This document shows positions 53,436-61,715 of a DNA stretch of 64,000 bases, piece by piece. Source of the DNA: Brucella grignonensis. GTDB lineage: Bacteria; Pseudomonadota; Alphaproteobacteria; Rhizobiales; Rhizobiaceae. A model generated the notes under the pieces. It searched no databases. It was not told the DNA's origin and saw only the letters and a program-made list of their open reading frames with translations. The stretch lies in assembly GCF_002252505.1 (NCBI RefSeq), contig NZ_NNRL01000168.1, positions 124,001-188,000 of the forward strand, read 5' to 3'. Made by a program: the position numbers and the translations under genes. Every line of letters starts with the position of its first letter. Position 1 is the stretch's first letter.

Positions 53436-54347
53436 ATGACGATTGCATTTCTTGGACTGGGAAATATGGGGTGGGCCATGGCGCAAAATCTGCTTCGCGC
53501 TGGCTTTGACGTCATAGGATTTGATGTAAACAGTACAACCGCCGACTTGTTTGAACAGCAAGGCGGACGCATTGCCTCTTCCGCATCCGCTGCTGTCACC
53601 CAAGCGGATATTGTTTTCACCATGTTACCCAATGATCAGACATTGGCGGATCTTTTCTTCAACAATAACTCTGTATTGGAACTGGTAAAGCCAGGGTTGT
53701 TGTTTGTTGATTGCTCAACCGTTTCGGTGCAATTGACGAAAGAAATAGCAAAAGCAGTGAACTCTGCAGGTGGTGAATATTTGGATGCCCCTGTTTCTGG
53801 CGGACAGTTAGGCGCTAAGGAGGGAACATTGACATTCATGATAGGAGGAGAGAGGTCAGCATTCGATCGGGTTCGGCCAATGTTGGAAGCCATGGGCAAA
53901 ACTTATGTCCATATGGGAGACCACGGCACCGGTCAGGCAGCAAAGCAATGCAACAATATGCTTGCTGCGATCATTATGGCAGGAACGGCAGAGGCAATCG
54001 CGCTTGGCGTCAATAATGGCCTCGACCCACTTGTGTTGAGTCAGGTTATGCAAACAAGCACTGGTGGGAGCAATATTCTGAATAAATGGAACCCTTGGCC
54101 CGGTGTCGATAGCAAAGTGCCATCAAGCAATGTTTATCAGGCTGGTTTTCAGATGAATCTGATGCTAAAAGATCTGGATCTGGCTATGGCAAGCATCCAA
54201 TCCTTAAAGTTCAGCGCCCCTATGGGTTCACTCGTTCGGAACCTGTTCACGATTTGCATAAAAAGCGACCCAACTGCTGGCATGAAGGACTTTTCCTACA
54301 TTCAGAGCCTCTATGATCGCAGCGTTTGCGAGCCATTAGAAAACTGA
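53436..54347 (+). CDS. NAD-binding beta-hydroxyacid dehydrogenase (HIBADH family)
   Basis: The 303-residue protein has the 6PGDH/HIBADH plan: GLGNMGWAMAQNLL for NAD(P), VDCSTVS, substrate loop DAPVSGGQLGAKEGTL, and the catalytic Lys in GQAAKQCNN, then a helical C-terminal domain. I chose the ATG at 53436, four bases after GGAGGAGG. Family substrates include 3-hydroxyisobutyrate, tartronate semialdehyde and 4-hydroxybutyrate. It is cotranscribed with an NTF2-like gene 23 bases downstream. Confidence 0.9.
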   Translation: MTIAFLGLGNMGWAMAQNLLRAGFDVIGFDVNSTTADLFEQQGGRIASSASAAVTQADIVFTMLPNDQTLADLFFNNNSVLELVKPGLLFVDCSTVSVQLTKEIAKAVNSAGGEYLDAPVSGGQLGAKEGTLTFMIGGERSAFDRVRPMLEAMGKTYVHMGDHGTGQAAKQCNNMLAAIIMAGTAEAIALGVNNGLDPLVLSQVMQTSTGGSNILNKWNPWPGVDSKVPSSNVYQAGFQMNLMLKDLDLAMASIQSLKFSAPMGSLVRNLFTICIKSDPTAGMKDFSYIQSLYDRSVCEPLEN

Positions 54348-54370
54348 GACTCCTCTAAAGGATACGCGCT

Positions 54371-54745
54371 ATGAATGTCGAAACATTTCTGCAAGCAGAT
54401 CGCCTCCGCCATGATGCATTCATTGCTGGAGACACGGACGTCCTAAATCGTTTAATGGCCGATGAATGCCTCTATATACATACAGCCGGGAACATTGATC
54501 GCAAGGATGAATTAATAAACAAGATCGCCAATCGAGCGTTAAACTATCACGCCATCGATAATTCAGTGGATCACGCCATTCTGTATGAAAACAATACTGC
54601 AGTCATTGCGGGGCGATTGAGAATGAACTTGGAGAGATCGGGCGTCCCCGCTACGGTCTATATAAGATACTGTTGTGCTTGGAAACACGATGCTGCTGGC
54701 CCACAAATGATTTCCTGGCAATCTACACCCCTGTCAGCGTCTTAA
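54371..54745 (+). CDS. NTF2-like/SnoaL-like small protein (DUF4440 type)
   Basis: The 124-residue protein has the DUF4440 pattern: an N-terminal helix (FLQADRLRHDAFIAGD), DVLNRLMADECLYIHTAGN, DHAILYENNTAVIAGRL and a terminal beta strand ending MISWQSTPL. Such proteins form a cone-shaped pocket and act as isomerases, dehydratases or carriers. Its end overlaps the convergent LysR gene by 23 bases. It probably handles the same metabolite as the preceding dehydrogenase. Confidence 0.82.
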   Translation: MNVETFLQADRLRHDAFIAGDTDVLNRLMADECLYIHTAGNIDRKDELINKIANRALNYHAIDNSVDHAILYENNTAVIAGRLRMNLERSGVPATVYIRYCCAWKHDAAGPQMISWQSTPLSAS

Positions 54746-55634
54746 CTGGTTGCTCTCCGCCCCTTGCGAAGGTTTTTCGCAAGGTTTGAACTAAATGATC
54801 GCGAACCAACTTCACCCGCGGCAGCAACTGCGAATGTTCGTGAGTGAGCAGCCAAAGATCCGACGCGAAGCGAGGCAACTCAACAGGCGCTGGCAAAAGG
54901 CCTGATGGGATTGCAACGAAATCAGGCAGGATGGTCCACCCTGCCCCATTCCGTGCTGCAGAGAGCTGCGCGCTGAACGACGTGAGCTGAAGTGAGGGCT
55001 GAACTCCGGGACATACGCTTTCAAGCCATGACGCCATGGTTAAATAGCGCAAATCCGCCGGCCAGCCGACAATTTTGTGTCGATGTAGGTCTTCGGGATG
55101 GTTGGGGGCGCCATGACGCTCGACATAAGCTGGCGACGCATAAAGCCCGAAGCAGATCTCGGCAACTTTCCTTATTCGGTAACTACCGTGATCTGGACGA
55201 ACCAGCCGGATAATTATGTCCGCCTCCTCCGAGGTCAGTTGTACGGGCACAACGGAACTACGCAGCTCGACCCGGATTCCCGGATACATTTCCATAAACT
55301 GTGCCATCGTGGCTAACAATACGTCTTGTCCGAGTAACTCGGGCGCGTCGATACGTACGTGGCCAGCCAGATCATCATTGCTTTCGCTTGCTGTGCGTTC
55401 AAAGAAACGCATTTGCGCTGCAGCCCGTTCAGCGCTCGGCAAAAGATTCAGGCCCGCTTCGGTCAGTTCATAACCATCGCGGCGAGATTGGAACAGCTTT
55501 ACCTGCAATGCATGTTCAAGCGTTTCGATGCGTCTGGAGACCGTTGAGGCACTAACCTTCAGATAGCTTGCAGCCGCCGTCAGCGATCTGCCGTGGGCAA
55601 CTGCCAGGAAAAATTTAAGGTCGTTCCAGTCCAT
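54723..55634 (-). CDS. LysR family regulator, divergent from quinone reductase
   Basis: The 303-residue protein has helix-turn-helix GRSLTAAASYLKVSASTVSR (residues about 15-34) and a substrate domain with DLAGHVRIDAPELLGQDV. It begins MDWNDLKFFLAVAHG, like the broken LysR at 51489. It is divergent from the quinone oxidoreductase gene (97 bases) and convergently overlaps the NTF2-like gene. It is the likely regulator of the reductase. Confidence 0.88.
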   Translation of the reverse strand: MDWNDLKFFLAVAHGRSLTAAASYLKVSASTVSRRIETLEHALQVKLFQSRRDGYELTEAGLNLLPSAERAAAQMRFFERTASESNDDLAGHVRIDAPELLGQDVLLATMAQFMEMYPGIRVELRSSVVPVQLTSEEADIIIRLVRPDHGSYRIRKVAEICFGLYASPAYVERHGAPNHPEDLHRHKIVGWPADLRYLTMASWLESVCPGVQPSLQLTSFSAQLSAARNGAGWTILPDFVAIPSGLLPAPVELPRFASDLWLLTHEHSQLLPRVKLVRDHLVQTLRKTFARGGEQPVKTLTGV

Positions 55635-55730
55635 ATGCTTTCCATTTTTGCAAGATCATTATACGGAAACAGAAATCGACAATACCAGCAGAATGGAGAA
55701 AACTCCACCAAACAACAAGGATATTATGTC

Positions 55731-56720
55731 ATGCCCCAACTCGTTGATACCATCAGATTTTCCGAATATGGAGGGCCAGAGGTGCTGTCTTTCCAGAAGA
55801 TGGAGTTACCTTCGCCCGGCTCGGGAGAGCTTCGAATTAAGCATCTCGCAATCGGGGTCAATTATATAGACATCTATCATCGCAAAGGTGTATTTGCGGC
55901 GAAACTACCGCTTCCGAATGGCCTCGGCGTTGAGGGTGTAGGAGAAGTAGTCGAGTGCGGCGCGGACGTAGCCGGTTTTGTCGTCGGCGACCGGGTAGCC
56001 TATGTTGGCGGTGCGCCTGGCGGATATTCAGTATTCCGCAATATTACCGCTGCCAGGTGCTTGCGCGTGCCAGATGGCTTGGACAGCGAAACGGTCGCCG
56101 CTACAGTGTTCAAAGGTTTGACCGCCGAATATCTGACCCACCGCTGCGTATCTCTCAAGCAAGGCGATACAGTTCTCTTTCATGCCGCCGCGGGAGGCGT
56201 CGGATCGTTGGCAACTCAATGGTTGAAATCCCTCGGTGTCGGCGTGATCGGGACTGTCAGCACCGAAGCGAAAGCTGAAATTGCACACGCACAGGGATGC
56301 CATGACGTCATTATTTACAGCCGCGAGGACTTCCGCCAGAAGGTCAGCGACATCACAAGTGGTAAGGGCGTCCGCGTAGTATTCGACTCAGTAGGTAGTG
56401 ATACTTTTGCGAAATCGCTCGATTGCCTTCAGCCGTGTGGCACTCTGGTTAGTTTTGGAGAGAGTTCCGGGCCGGTAGACCCTTTACAGGTCGGGACGCT
56501 CGGAGCCAAAGGGTCCCTCTTTGTTACGCGTCCTTCCATAGCACACTATACGGCAGATCGGACGGAATACGAGCTCGCCGCACAAAGACTGTTCTCGGCT
56601 CTCGAAACCGGCGTGCTCAAAGTCGCCAAACCGACTATTTATTCGCTAACGGACGTGCGGCAAGCACACGCTGACATGGAGGCTCGAAAGACGAGTGGAT
56701 CAGTCATACTGCAACCCTGA
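55731..56720 (+). CDS. NADPH:quinone oxidoreductase (Qor family)
   Basis: The 329-residue zinc-free MDR protein has GVNYIDIYHRKGVF, GLGVEGVGEVVECG, NADPH motif AAAGGVGSLATQWLKSLG and DSVGSDTF, the usual Qor features without structural zinc cysteines. I chose the ATG at 55731; an open extension to 55593 overlaps the LysR gene. It reduces quinones or enones and fits a LysR-controlled electrophile response. A terminator follows about 100 bases later. Confidence 0.91.
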   Translation: MPQLVDTIRFSEYGGPEVLSFQKMELPSPGSGELRIKHLAIGVNYIDIYHRKGVFAAKLPLPNGLGVEGVGEVVECGADVAGFVVGDRVAYVGGAPGGYSVFRNITAARCLRVPDGLDSETVAATVFKGLTAEYLTHRCVSLKQGDTVLFHAAAGGVGSLATQWLKSLGVGVIGTVSTEAKAEIAHAQGCHDVIIYSREDFRQKVSDITSGKGVRVVFDSVGSDTFAKSLDCLQPCGTLVSFGESSGPVDPLQVGTLGAKGSLFVTRPSIAHYTADRTEYELAAQRLFSALETGVLKVAKPTIYSLTDVRQAHADMEARKTSGSVILQP

Positions 56721-56820
56721 GAAGGGTGATACTGGTCGACCGCAGATGCTATTCAATGGTGTCATTCATCGACGTGCACGAGCTATGAACACGCTGAAAG
56801 CAATGTGGCATCAAACAACA

Positions 56821-56857
56821 AAGCCTGACATCCGAAGTGTCTGATGTCAGGCTTTTT
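56821..56857. terminator. Rho-independent terminator between convergent genes
   Basis: A 12-base stem (AAGCCTGACATC at 56821-56832 with its complement at 56843-56854) and a 10-base loop is followed by TTTTT. It serves the quinone reductase gene, and probably the convergent autotransporter gene that ends at 56882. Confidence 0.92.
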
Positions 56858-56881
56858 ATATTTATAAGCCCTACGACAGAC

Positions 56882-59800
56882 CTACCATTTCATTTTGAAG
56901 CCGACGGTGCCTTTGACAATATAGCTGTCCGCAAGATGGTTGAGCGATGTATTGACCGATCCTTCACCGTAAACGGCATAGGCATTATCGCCCCATGCAT
57001 AGGTGCCACCGGCACCAAAGCCTGCCCATGTTCTGTCTTCATCATTGGCCAGTTTCACGCCCGCAACATTGATTTTGCTGTTGCCGGAAAACTCCTGATA
57101 AAGATTGGCAATACCATAAAACTGGGTATTTACAGTGCGGCCATCATTACCTTTCCAGCCATTGCGATAATTGGCAGCAAGACCGAGACGCGCTGTCAGG
57201 CTGTCACCGTCGTCCTTATCAACTTGCGTGCCATAGCTGTCGCCAAAGCTGTTGAAATCGAGCGAAGACCACATCAGTTGTGCCTGCGGTGTCAGCGACC
57301 AGTTTTCATTCACTGCAACAGTCTGCCCGGATTCAATGCTTAGCGCATAGCCGAAAGCATTATGTCCGTTTGCGAGGCTGTTCGCGTTCTTAATTTCCAG
57401 ATCGCTATCATACCAGTTGGCCTGTACCTGACCGTCAACGTAAAAACCGTTGCTGCCATACCATGTGAGCGTGCTGCCCAGACTCCAGCTCTGTGTCGTG
57501 ATCGTGCCGTCACCAGCAAAAGCAGTGACATTATTCTGCGCATTGCCATATTGACCGGTAATACCGCCGATCAGCCTGCCCTTGTCACCTTCATAGAACT
57601 GACCATCAACACCGCTTTGCATAACATATGTATTGATGTCCTGTTGCAGGCGACCTGATGAGCTGTTGTTTTTGAGGGAGCTGTGCGCACCTTCGATACG
57701 ACCCCAGATAGCACGGTTTTCACCGTTGCTTTGGCCATCGGAGGAAGCAGGTGTACCATCCTGATAACGCTCACCGACACGCTGCTGCAAAGTCGGCAGT
57801 TTGTTCAACGATTGCAGAGTGCTCATATAGCTCTGATAAATCGGAACGGCTGCACTATAGCGGGGAGTGGTTTCATTGCCCCCGCCAGTATTATTACCAT
57901 TACCACTACCACTATTATTACCATTGCCATTACTATTGCCGTTGCCGGTGCCGCTATCAACAGGGTCGGTCTTATAAACCTCACTGACCAGATACCAGTC
58001 TCCATCAGCCGGGTCGCTTTTGGCATTCTTAAGTAGCTCATAGGCATAGGCACCACCGATGACGACCTTTTTGCCGTCTTTGGTCGTGTAATCGCTGACG
58101 AGAGCGAAAGTACCGTCAGACTGACCGCCGACTTCAATAATCTTGATGCCTTTGTCTGTCTGCGCACCAAGACCGTCGCGGTTGATAACTCTTACATCTG
58201 TATCGCCAGAACTGTTACCAGTAATAACGAGCTTGTCGGTCGCAGATGTATCGTCACCAAGCACAGTCTCGATTTCGAGCAGGCCGCCTTTGCCGGTGTA
58301 ATCGCCGTCAACTGTCAGTGTGCCGAGGGATGCATTACTCACTGCAATGACACCACCTTTGGACAGTACGGTATCACCGATTGTGCCGATACCCTGCAAA
58401 CGCCCGCCGGAAACATCCATCGTGCCACCGAGGGTGTGATCCACAGCCAGAATCCCGGATTGTACGAGAGTTTTACCGGTGAAGCCTGTCTGATTTGTTG
58501 TCAGTGTGGTTTTACCGGAGCCGATCTGGCTAACTGTGCCATTGCCTTCCAGTGCAATCCCGAAGTCATAGTTATTCTCAATATGGTTGAAATTGAGAGC
58601 ACCATTGCCTGCGCCAAACTTGATTTTACCAGCGCTTAACGTACCTGCCTTGGCTGCTGCTTGTCCCGCAGCGCCGCCAATATTGATAGCACCTTCGCTG
58701 TCTGCTGTTGTGGCGATATCAATAGTACCGGTTCCGGCCCCAGCAATTACCGCACCACCATTATTGACGGTGAGTGTGCCTTTCTTGACAAAATTACCAG
58801 TACCGCCGCCAAGAACAAAACCATTGACCCGATTGTCTGTCGTAATCAGCTGCGATCCAGCACCTGAAACTACAACGTCTGCGACTGCATCTTCTGTGAT
58901 ACGTGCGTCGAAAAAGCCGGCACGCATGCTGCCTGCCTGCACAACGCCGCCGTTGAGAATGTTTAATGAACCGCGTAGCAAAATGAAAGGGTTCGTGACA
59001 TCCCAACGTGAACCGGCATCGGATACAAGAATGTCAGCACTGCCTCCGCGATCAATCTGTCCTTTGCCGTCAGAATTTACGAAATTAGCAATAACACCGA
59101 TTTGCGCAGCAGAACCAGAAATATGACCACCATTGCGTATATTAATAGTGGCATTGCCTTGATCAACACGTAAGGCACTATTCAGCAGGCTATCTTTGCC
59201 GGTAACATTAATAGTGGCTGTCTGACGACTTGCAACGGTCGATAGTGTTGTGGAGTTGAAAGTGCCGCCATTTTCAATATTAAGCACAGCACCATTTGCG
59301 CTATCCAAAATCAGGTTGCCCTGACTGGTGACGACTGTGCCTGCACCGGTGATTGTGACACTCCCTGCGCCGCTCGAAAGTGAAGGGCTTGCATTTGCGC
59401 CATTATGGAACGTAACCTGAGCACCGTCACGGATAACCATGTTGCCGTTATCATTAGCAAAGTTCCAGCTATAGTTACCTGTTCCGCCGGTAATACTCAG
59501 CGTACCGTCACCGGTTTTGATAAAACTGCCGTTAAAACCGAATGTGCCAGTGGTTTTGATTGCTCCGCTATAATCCAGATTAGCACCGGCTGCGATATCT
59601 AGAACAATGTTTTTCGCGGATGTGACTTCGTGTCCCGCGCCATCAATTTTCAGATTTTTTGTTACTTGAGGTAGCGGGGCACCGCTCAAGGCAAAACCGC
59701 CGGTCAGGGTAATTGTGGAGTTCGCGTCGCCGCTGTTATTGGCTTGATTGATGGCTGCTACCAGCTCAGTTTCATTTGATGCAGTGAAATTGGCTGCATT

Positions 59801-59923
59801 CGCTGCGCCAGTCAGGCCAAAAGCAATTGCAGTACCTGCCAGTGCCAGAGTGCGATAGGAGACGCTCGATCGAAAATTTCCAGACCACGCACGAACGAAT
59901 AATGGTATCAGATTCATGTACAT
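56882..59923 (-). CDS. Type Va autotransporter with beta-helix passenger
   Basis: The 1013-residue protein starts with a longish signal peptide (LTGAANA, cleavage near residue 44). The passenger (about 45-655) is rich in Gly, Asn, Thr and Ser with autotransporter-associated repeats such as KTGDGTLSITGGTG and GTLTVNNGGAVIAGAG, predicted to form a right-handed beta-helix. A Gly/Asn/Ser linker (about 657-680) leads to a hinge (YQSYMSTLQSLNKLPTLQQR) and a C-terminal 12-strand beta-barrel (about 735-1013) that ends in the BAM-recognised VGFKMKW. No protease or RGD motif is evident. Brucella relatives of this type are adhesins, so adhesion is likely. The start has AGGGGA upstream. Confidence 0.93.
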   Translation of the reverse strand: MYMNLIPLFVRAWSGNFRSSVSYRTLALAGTAIAFGLTGAANAANFTASNETELVAAINQANNSGDANSTITLTGGFALSGAPLPQVTKNLKIDGAGHEVTSAKNIVLDIAAGANLDYSGAIKTTGTFGFNGSFIKTGDGTLSITGGTGNYSWNFANDNGNMVIRDGAQVTFHNGANASPSLSSGAGSVTITGAGTVVTSQGNLILDSANGAVLNIENGGTFNSTTLSTVASRQTATINVTGKDSLLNSALRVDQGNATINIRNGGHISGSAAQIGVIANFVNSDGKGQIDRGGSADILVSDAGSRWDVTNPFILLRGSLNILNGGVVQAGSMRAGFFDARITEDAVADVVVSGAGSQLITTDNRVNGFVLGGGTGNFVKKGTLTVNNGGAVIAGAGTGTIDIATTADSEGAINIGGAAGQAAAKAGTLSAGKIKFGAGNGALNFNHIENNYDFGIALEGNGTVSQIGSGKTTLTTNQTGFTGKTLVQSGILAVDHTLGGTMDVSGGRLQGIGTIGDTVLSKGGVIAVSNASLGTLTVDGDYTGKGGLLEIETVLGDDTSATDKLVITGNSSGDTDVRVINRDGLGAQTDKGIKIIEVGGQSDGTFALVSDYTTKDGKKVVIGGAYAYELLKNAKSDPADGDWYLVSEVYKTDPVDSGTGNGNSNGNGNNSGSGNGNNTGGGNETTPRYSAAVPIYQSYMSTLQSLNKLPTLQQRVGERYQDGTPASSDGQSNGENRAIWGRIEGAHSSLKNNSSSGRLQQDINTYVMQSGVDGQFYEGDKGRLIGGITGQYGNAQNNVTAFAGDGTITTQSWSLGSTLTWYGSNGFYVDGQVQANWYDSDLEIKNANSLANGHNAFGYALSIESGQTVAVNENWSLTPQAQLMWSSLDFNSFGDSYGTQVDKDDGDSLTARLGLAANYRNGWKGNDGRTVNTQFYGIANLYQEFSGNSKINVAGVKLANDEDRTWAGFGAGGTYAWGDNAYAVYGEGSVNTSLNHLADSYIVKGTVGFKMKW
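57881..57953. repeat. Triplet-rich low-complexity tract coding the Gly/Asn linker
   Basis: On the minus strand this tract reads mostly GGT/GGC/AAT/AGT codons (NGNSNGNGNN-type sequence). Degenerate triplets such as ACC/ATT and TTG/CC repeat on the plus strand. Changes in repeat number would keep the frame and alter linker length. Confidence 0.6.
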
Positions 59924-60313
59924 AAAATCCCCTGCCCGTACCTCATTGAGGAACAGGTTGCATTCATCAGAACAAGCTTCGCAATTGACATAACTAGCAG
60001 CGCAAGACTCTGCCGAAATTGCCCCCTTGGAATCACATAAGTATTAATACTTACAAATATAAAGTATCAAGTAAAATTAAATGTTCACGCCAATATTTAA
60101 TAATTTTTCGCATTTTTCTTATAATTATGATTAGCTAATATAATAAGAAAATTGACAAATGGTCGATCAATATGGCTTCTCTCTTGACAGATTGATTTAA
60201 AACATCAGAAACAACTTATCTTCCAAGTATTGAATATGAATACAATATAAGGAAACTTGAATAAATCTTATCCGTGTATTTGCAATCTATTCCAACCAAT
60301 ACGCGCAAGATTA
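59924..60313. promoter_or_regulatory. AT-rich upstream region of the autotransporter gene
   Basis: From about 60040 to 60300 the sequence is strikingly AT-rich compared with the rest of the window. A perfect 16-base palindrome TAAGTATTAATACTTA lies at 60038-60053, about 115 bases before the start codon. In Brucella, MucR and related silencers bind AT-rich promoters of surface adhesins, which fits, but binding here is inference. Confidence 0.6.
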
Positions 60314-60620
60314 TCAATGAGGGTTAAGCACAGAAGGCTGAATGGCCGGCAAACGGAGGCGTTGCGGGCTCCAGTATGGAACCCGTGAAATTTGCCTTAG
60401 CTTTTCAGTGTCAATGATAAGGGGCCTGCTTTCATTACGGCTGTAGCGAGATGCTGCAATTGAACCGGCACTGACACGCTCCTGAATGAGCGAGCGTTCA
60501 CATGGCTTGACAAGAGTCCCAGTTTCTCTCCCGCATCCGGCAGAGACCACCAAGATTGCAATGACACCAGAGGCAAGATAACTGAGCCACCAAAATTCAA
60601 CATAGCGCTGCAGTTCTCGC
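60314..60620 (-). pseudogene. Possible lipoprotein remnant without a proper start
   Basis: One minus-strand frame reads YLASGVIAILVVSAGCGRETG, a convincing lipoprotein signal with lipobox VSAGC (shown in part). It continues for about 75 residues to a stop at 60314. Upstream in this frame there is no ATG or GTG before a stop codon near 60646; only a TTG within the hydrophobic part. A competing frame begins with ATG near 60603 but lacks a cleavable signal. The gene is either decayed at its 5' end or uses an unusual start. The product after the cysteine is short, polar and unrecognised. Confidence 0.4.
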
Positions 60621-60680
60621 GATGAATATCCAACCGCGTGAATTTAGCAAACCGTCATTATCGTCGTGCGCAGCAGTCAG

Positions 60681-61283
60681 TTACTGTGCACCAGGCAGCC
60701 CGTTTGAATAGGCCTCCATTTCAGTTGCGAAAACCCACCCCTGCGGACAACCGCGGTAACTATTCTGATTGTCAGGCTGGCATTTAGCCATCGTCTTCTG
60801 ATAGCTTTCTGGAAGTGATCGCGGCTTCTTGCACAGCTCTTCGCCTTTGCATTCTGGCCCGTGGTCCATCGGGAGCGCCATAACGTAATATTCTTTATCT
60901 GTCACGTTCACTTGCGCGGCCGCTCTGATACAAACCAATTGCTCAGGTGCCAACGCCCCATTTGTTTTACCCTCCGTTCCAGTTGTTGCTACATCCTTCC
61001 TCAGAGAAACCGGCTTATCGCTTATCCGACCAAAATATGCAGCATTTGCACAGTCGCCATAGATCCGCACGTTGTAATAATCGCCGCTTTCAACATTCCC
61101 GGCAGTGCAATCATCATTTCTATTCGCGTCGCAACTGATACCAGCAAAGCGCTGAAGTTCGACGCGTTGCTCGGCAGATAGATCTCCTGAGTTCGATGAC
61201 GCGGCCAGAGCTTGAGAAAACAACAGAGGCGTCAAACTTAGACCAAATGCAATTCCGCAGGACCATTTTCTGACGTTTACCAT
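60681..61283 (-). CDS. Exported cysteine-containing protein of unknown function
   Basis: The 200-residue protein has a signal peptide (LLFSQALA, cleavage near residue 28). The mature region contains about eight cysteines (SCDANRNDDC, GDCANA, LVCIRA, ECKGEELCKK, KCQPD, GCPQGW) suited to disulphide bonds. I do not recognise the family. The Cys spacing and the polar, eukaryote-like loops suggest a secreted or periplasmic structural or binding protein. It stands alone, about 220 bases from the RidA remnant. Confidence 0.78.
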   Translation of the reverse strand: MVNVRKWSCGIAFGLSLTPLLFSQALAASSNSGDLSAEQRVELQRFAGISCDANRNDDCTAGNVESGDYYNVRIYGDCANAAYFGRISDKPVSLRKDVATTGTEGKTNGALAPEQLVCIRAAAQVNVTDKEYYVMALPMDHGPECKGEELCKKPRSLPESYQKTMAKCQPDNQNSYRGCPQGWVFATEMEAYSNGLPGAQ

Positions 61284-61500
61284 TTTCGAGCTCCATCAAT
61301 ATCATTTGGCATCAGCAATATGTGGCTGAATTGTCATCCGCCGCCCCATCATGCCTCTTGAGAAGAGAACTCCTGCGAAGCGAGAACTATTTCAGGCAGA
61401 AAGAGGACATACAGGATACAATTCAGCATTTCGACACGAGGGTTTGTTAACTGACGATATGCTTGTTCGTCAATTCAGCCGAGAACAGAGAGCCGACCAG

Positions 61501-61710
61501 TTAAGACTTCGCCGCCGTCAGAGCATTCTTCGTCGCGAGTTCCATCGCCCTCCGGTATGTTTCAACCGGCGCTTCCGGCACCACTTGCCCTATATGATGA
61601 AGAAGCTTGCCGTTTTCTCTCGGTGTCATTCCCGAGACAAAGATCATATCGCGGTGGCGTCTTGCCGGGACGTAAAACCCCTGTGGTTGAGGTGCGTTTC
61701 GGTGAATCAT
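61501..61710 (-). pseudogene. RidA/YjgF-family protein, truncated
   Basis: The 69 residues match the N-terminal part of the RidA/YjgF superfamily (MIHRNAPQPQGFYVPARRH, DMIFVSGMTPRENGKL, VETYRRAMELATKNAL). The frame then ends at TAA where family members run to 110-150 residues. The ATG lies five bases after the aminotransferase stop, so it was translationally coupled. RidA enzymes hydrolyse enamine/imine intermediates made by PLP enzymes. The remaining half lacks the conserved C-terminal arginine region. Confidence 0.75.
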
Positions 61711-61715
61711 CTGTC

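Noticed and set aside
55593..55730. N-terminal extension of the quinone reductase
   Set aside because: It overlaps the divergent LysR gene and its codons show no Qor similarity; the ATG at 55731 gives the normal length.
57881..57953. Possible CRISPR or minisatellite
   Set aside because: The repeats are degenerate triplets in a coding linker, with no spacers or constant repeat units.
58587..59126. Pro/Ala-rich 179-codon plus-strand frame
   Set aside because: It is antisense to the autotransporter passenger and its composition mirrors the Gly/Asn/Thr codons of that gene.
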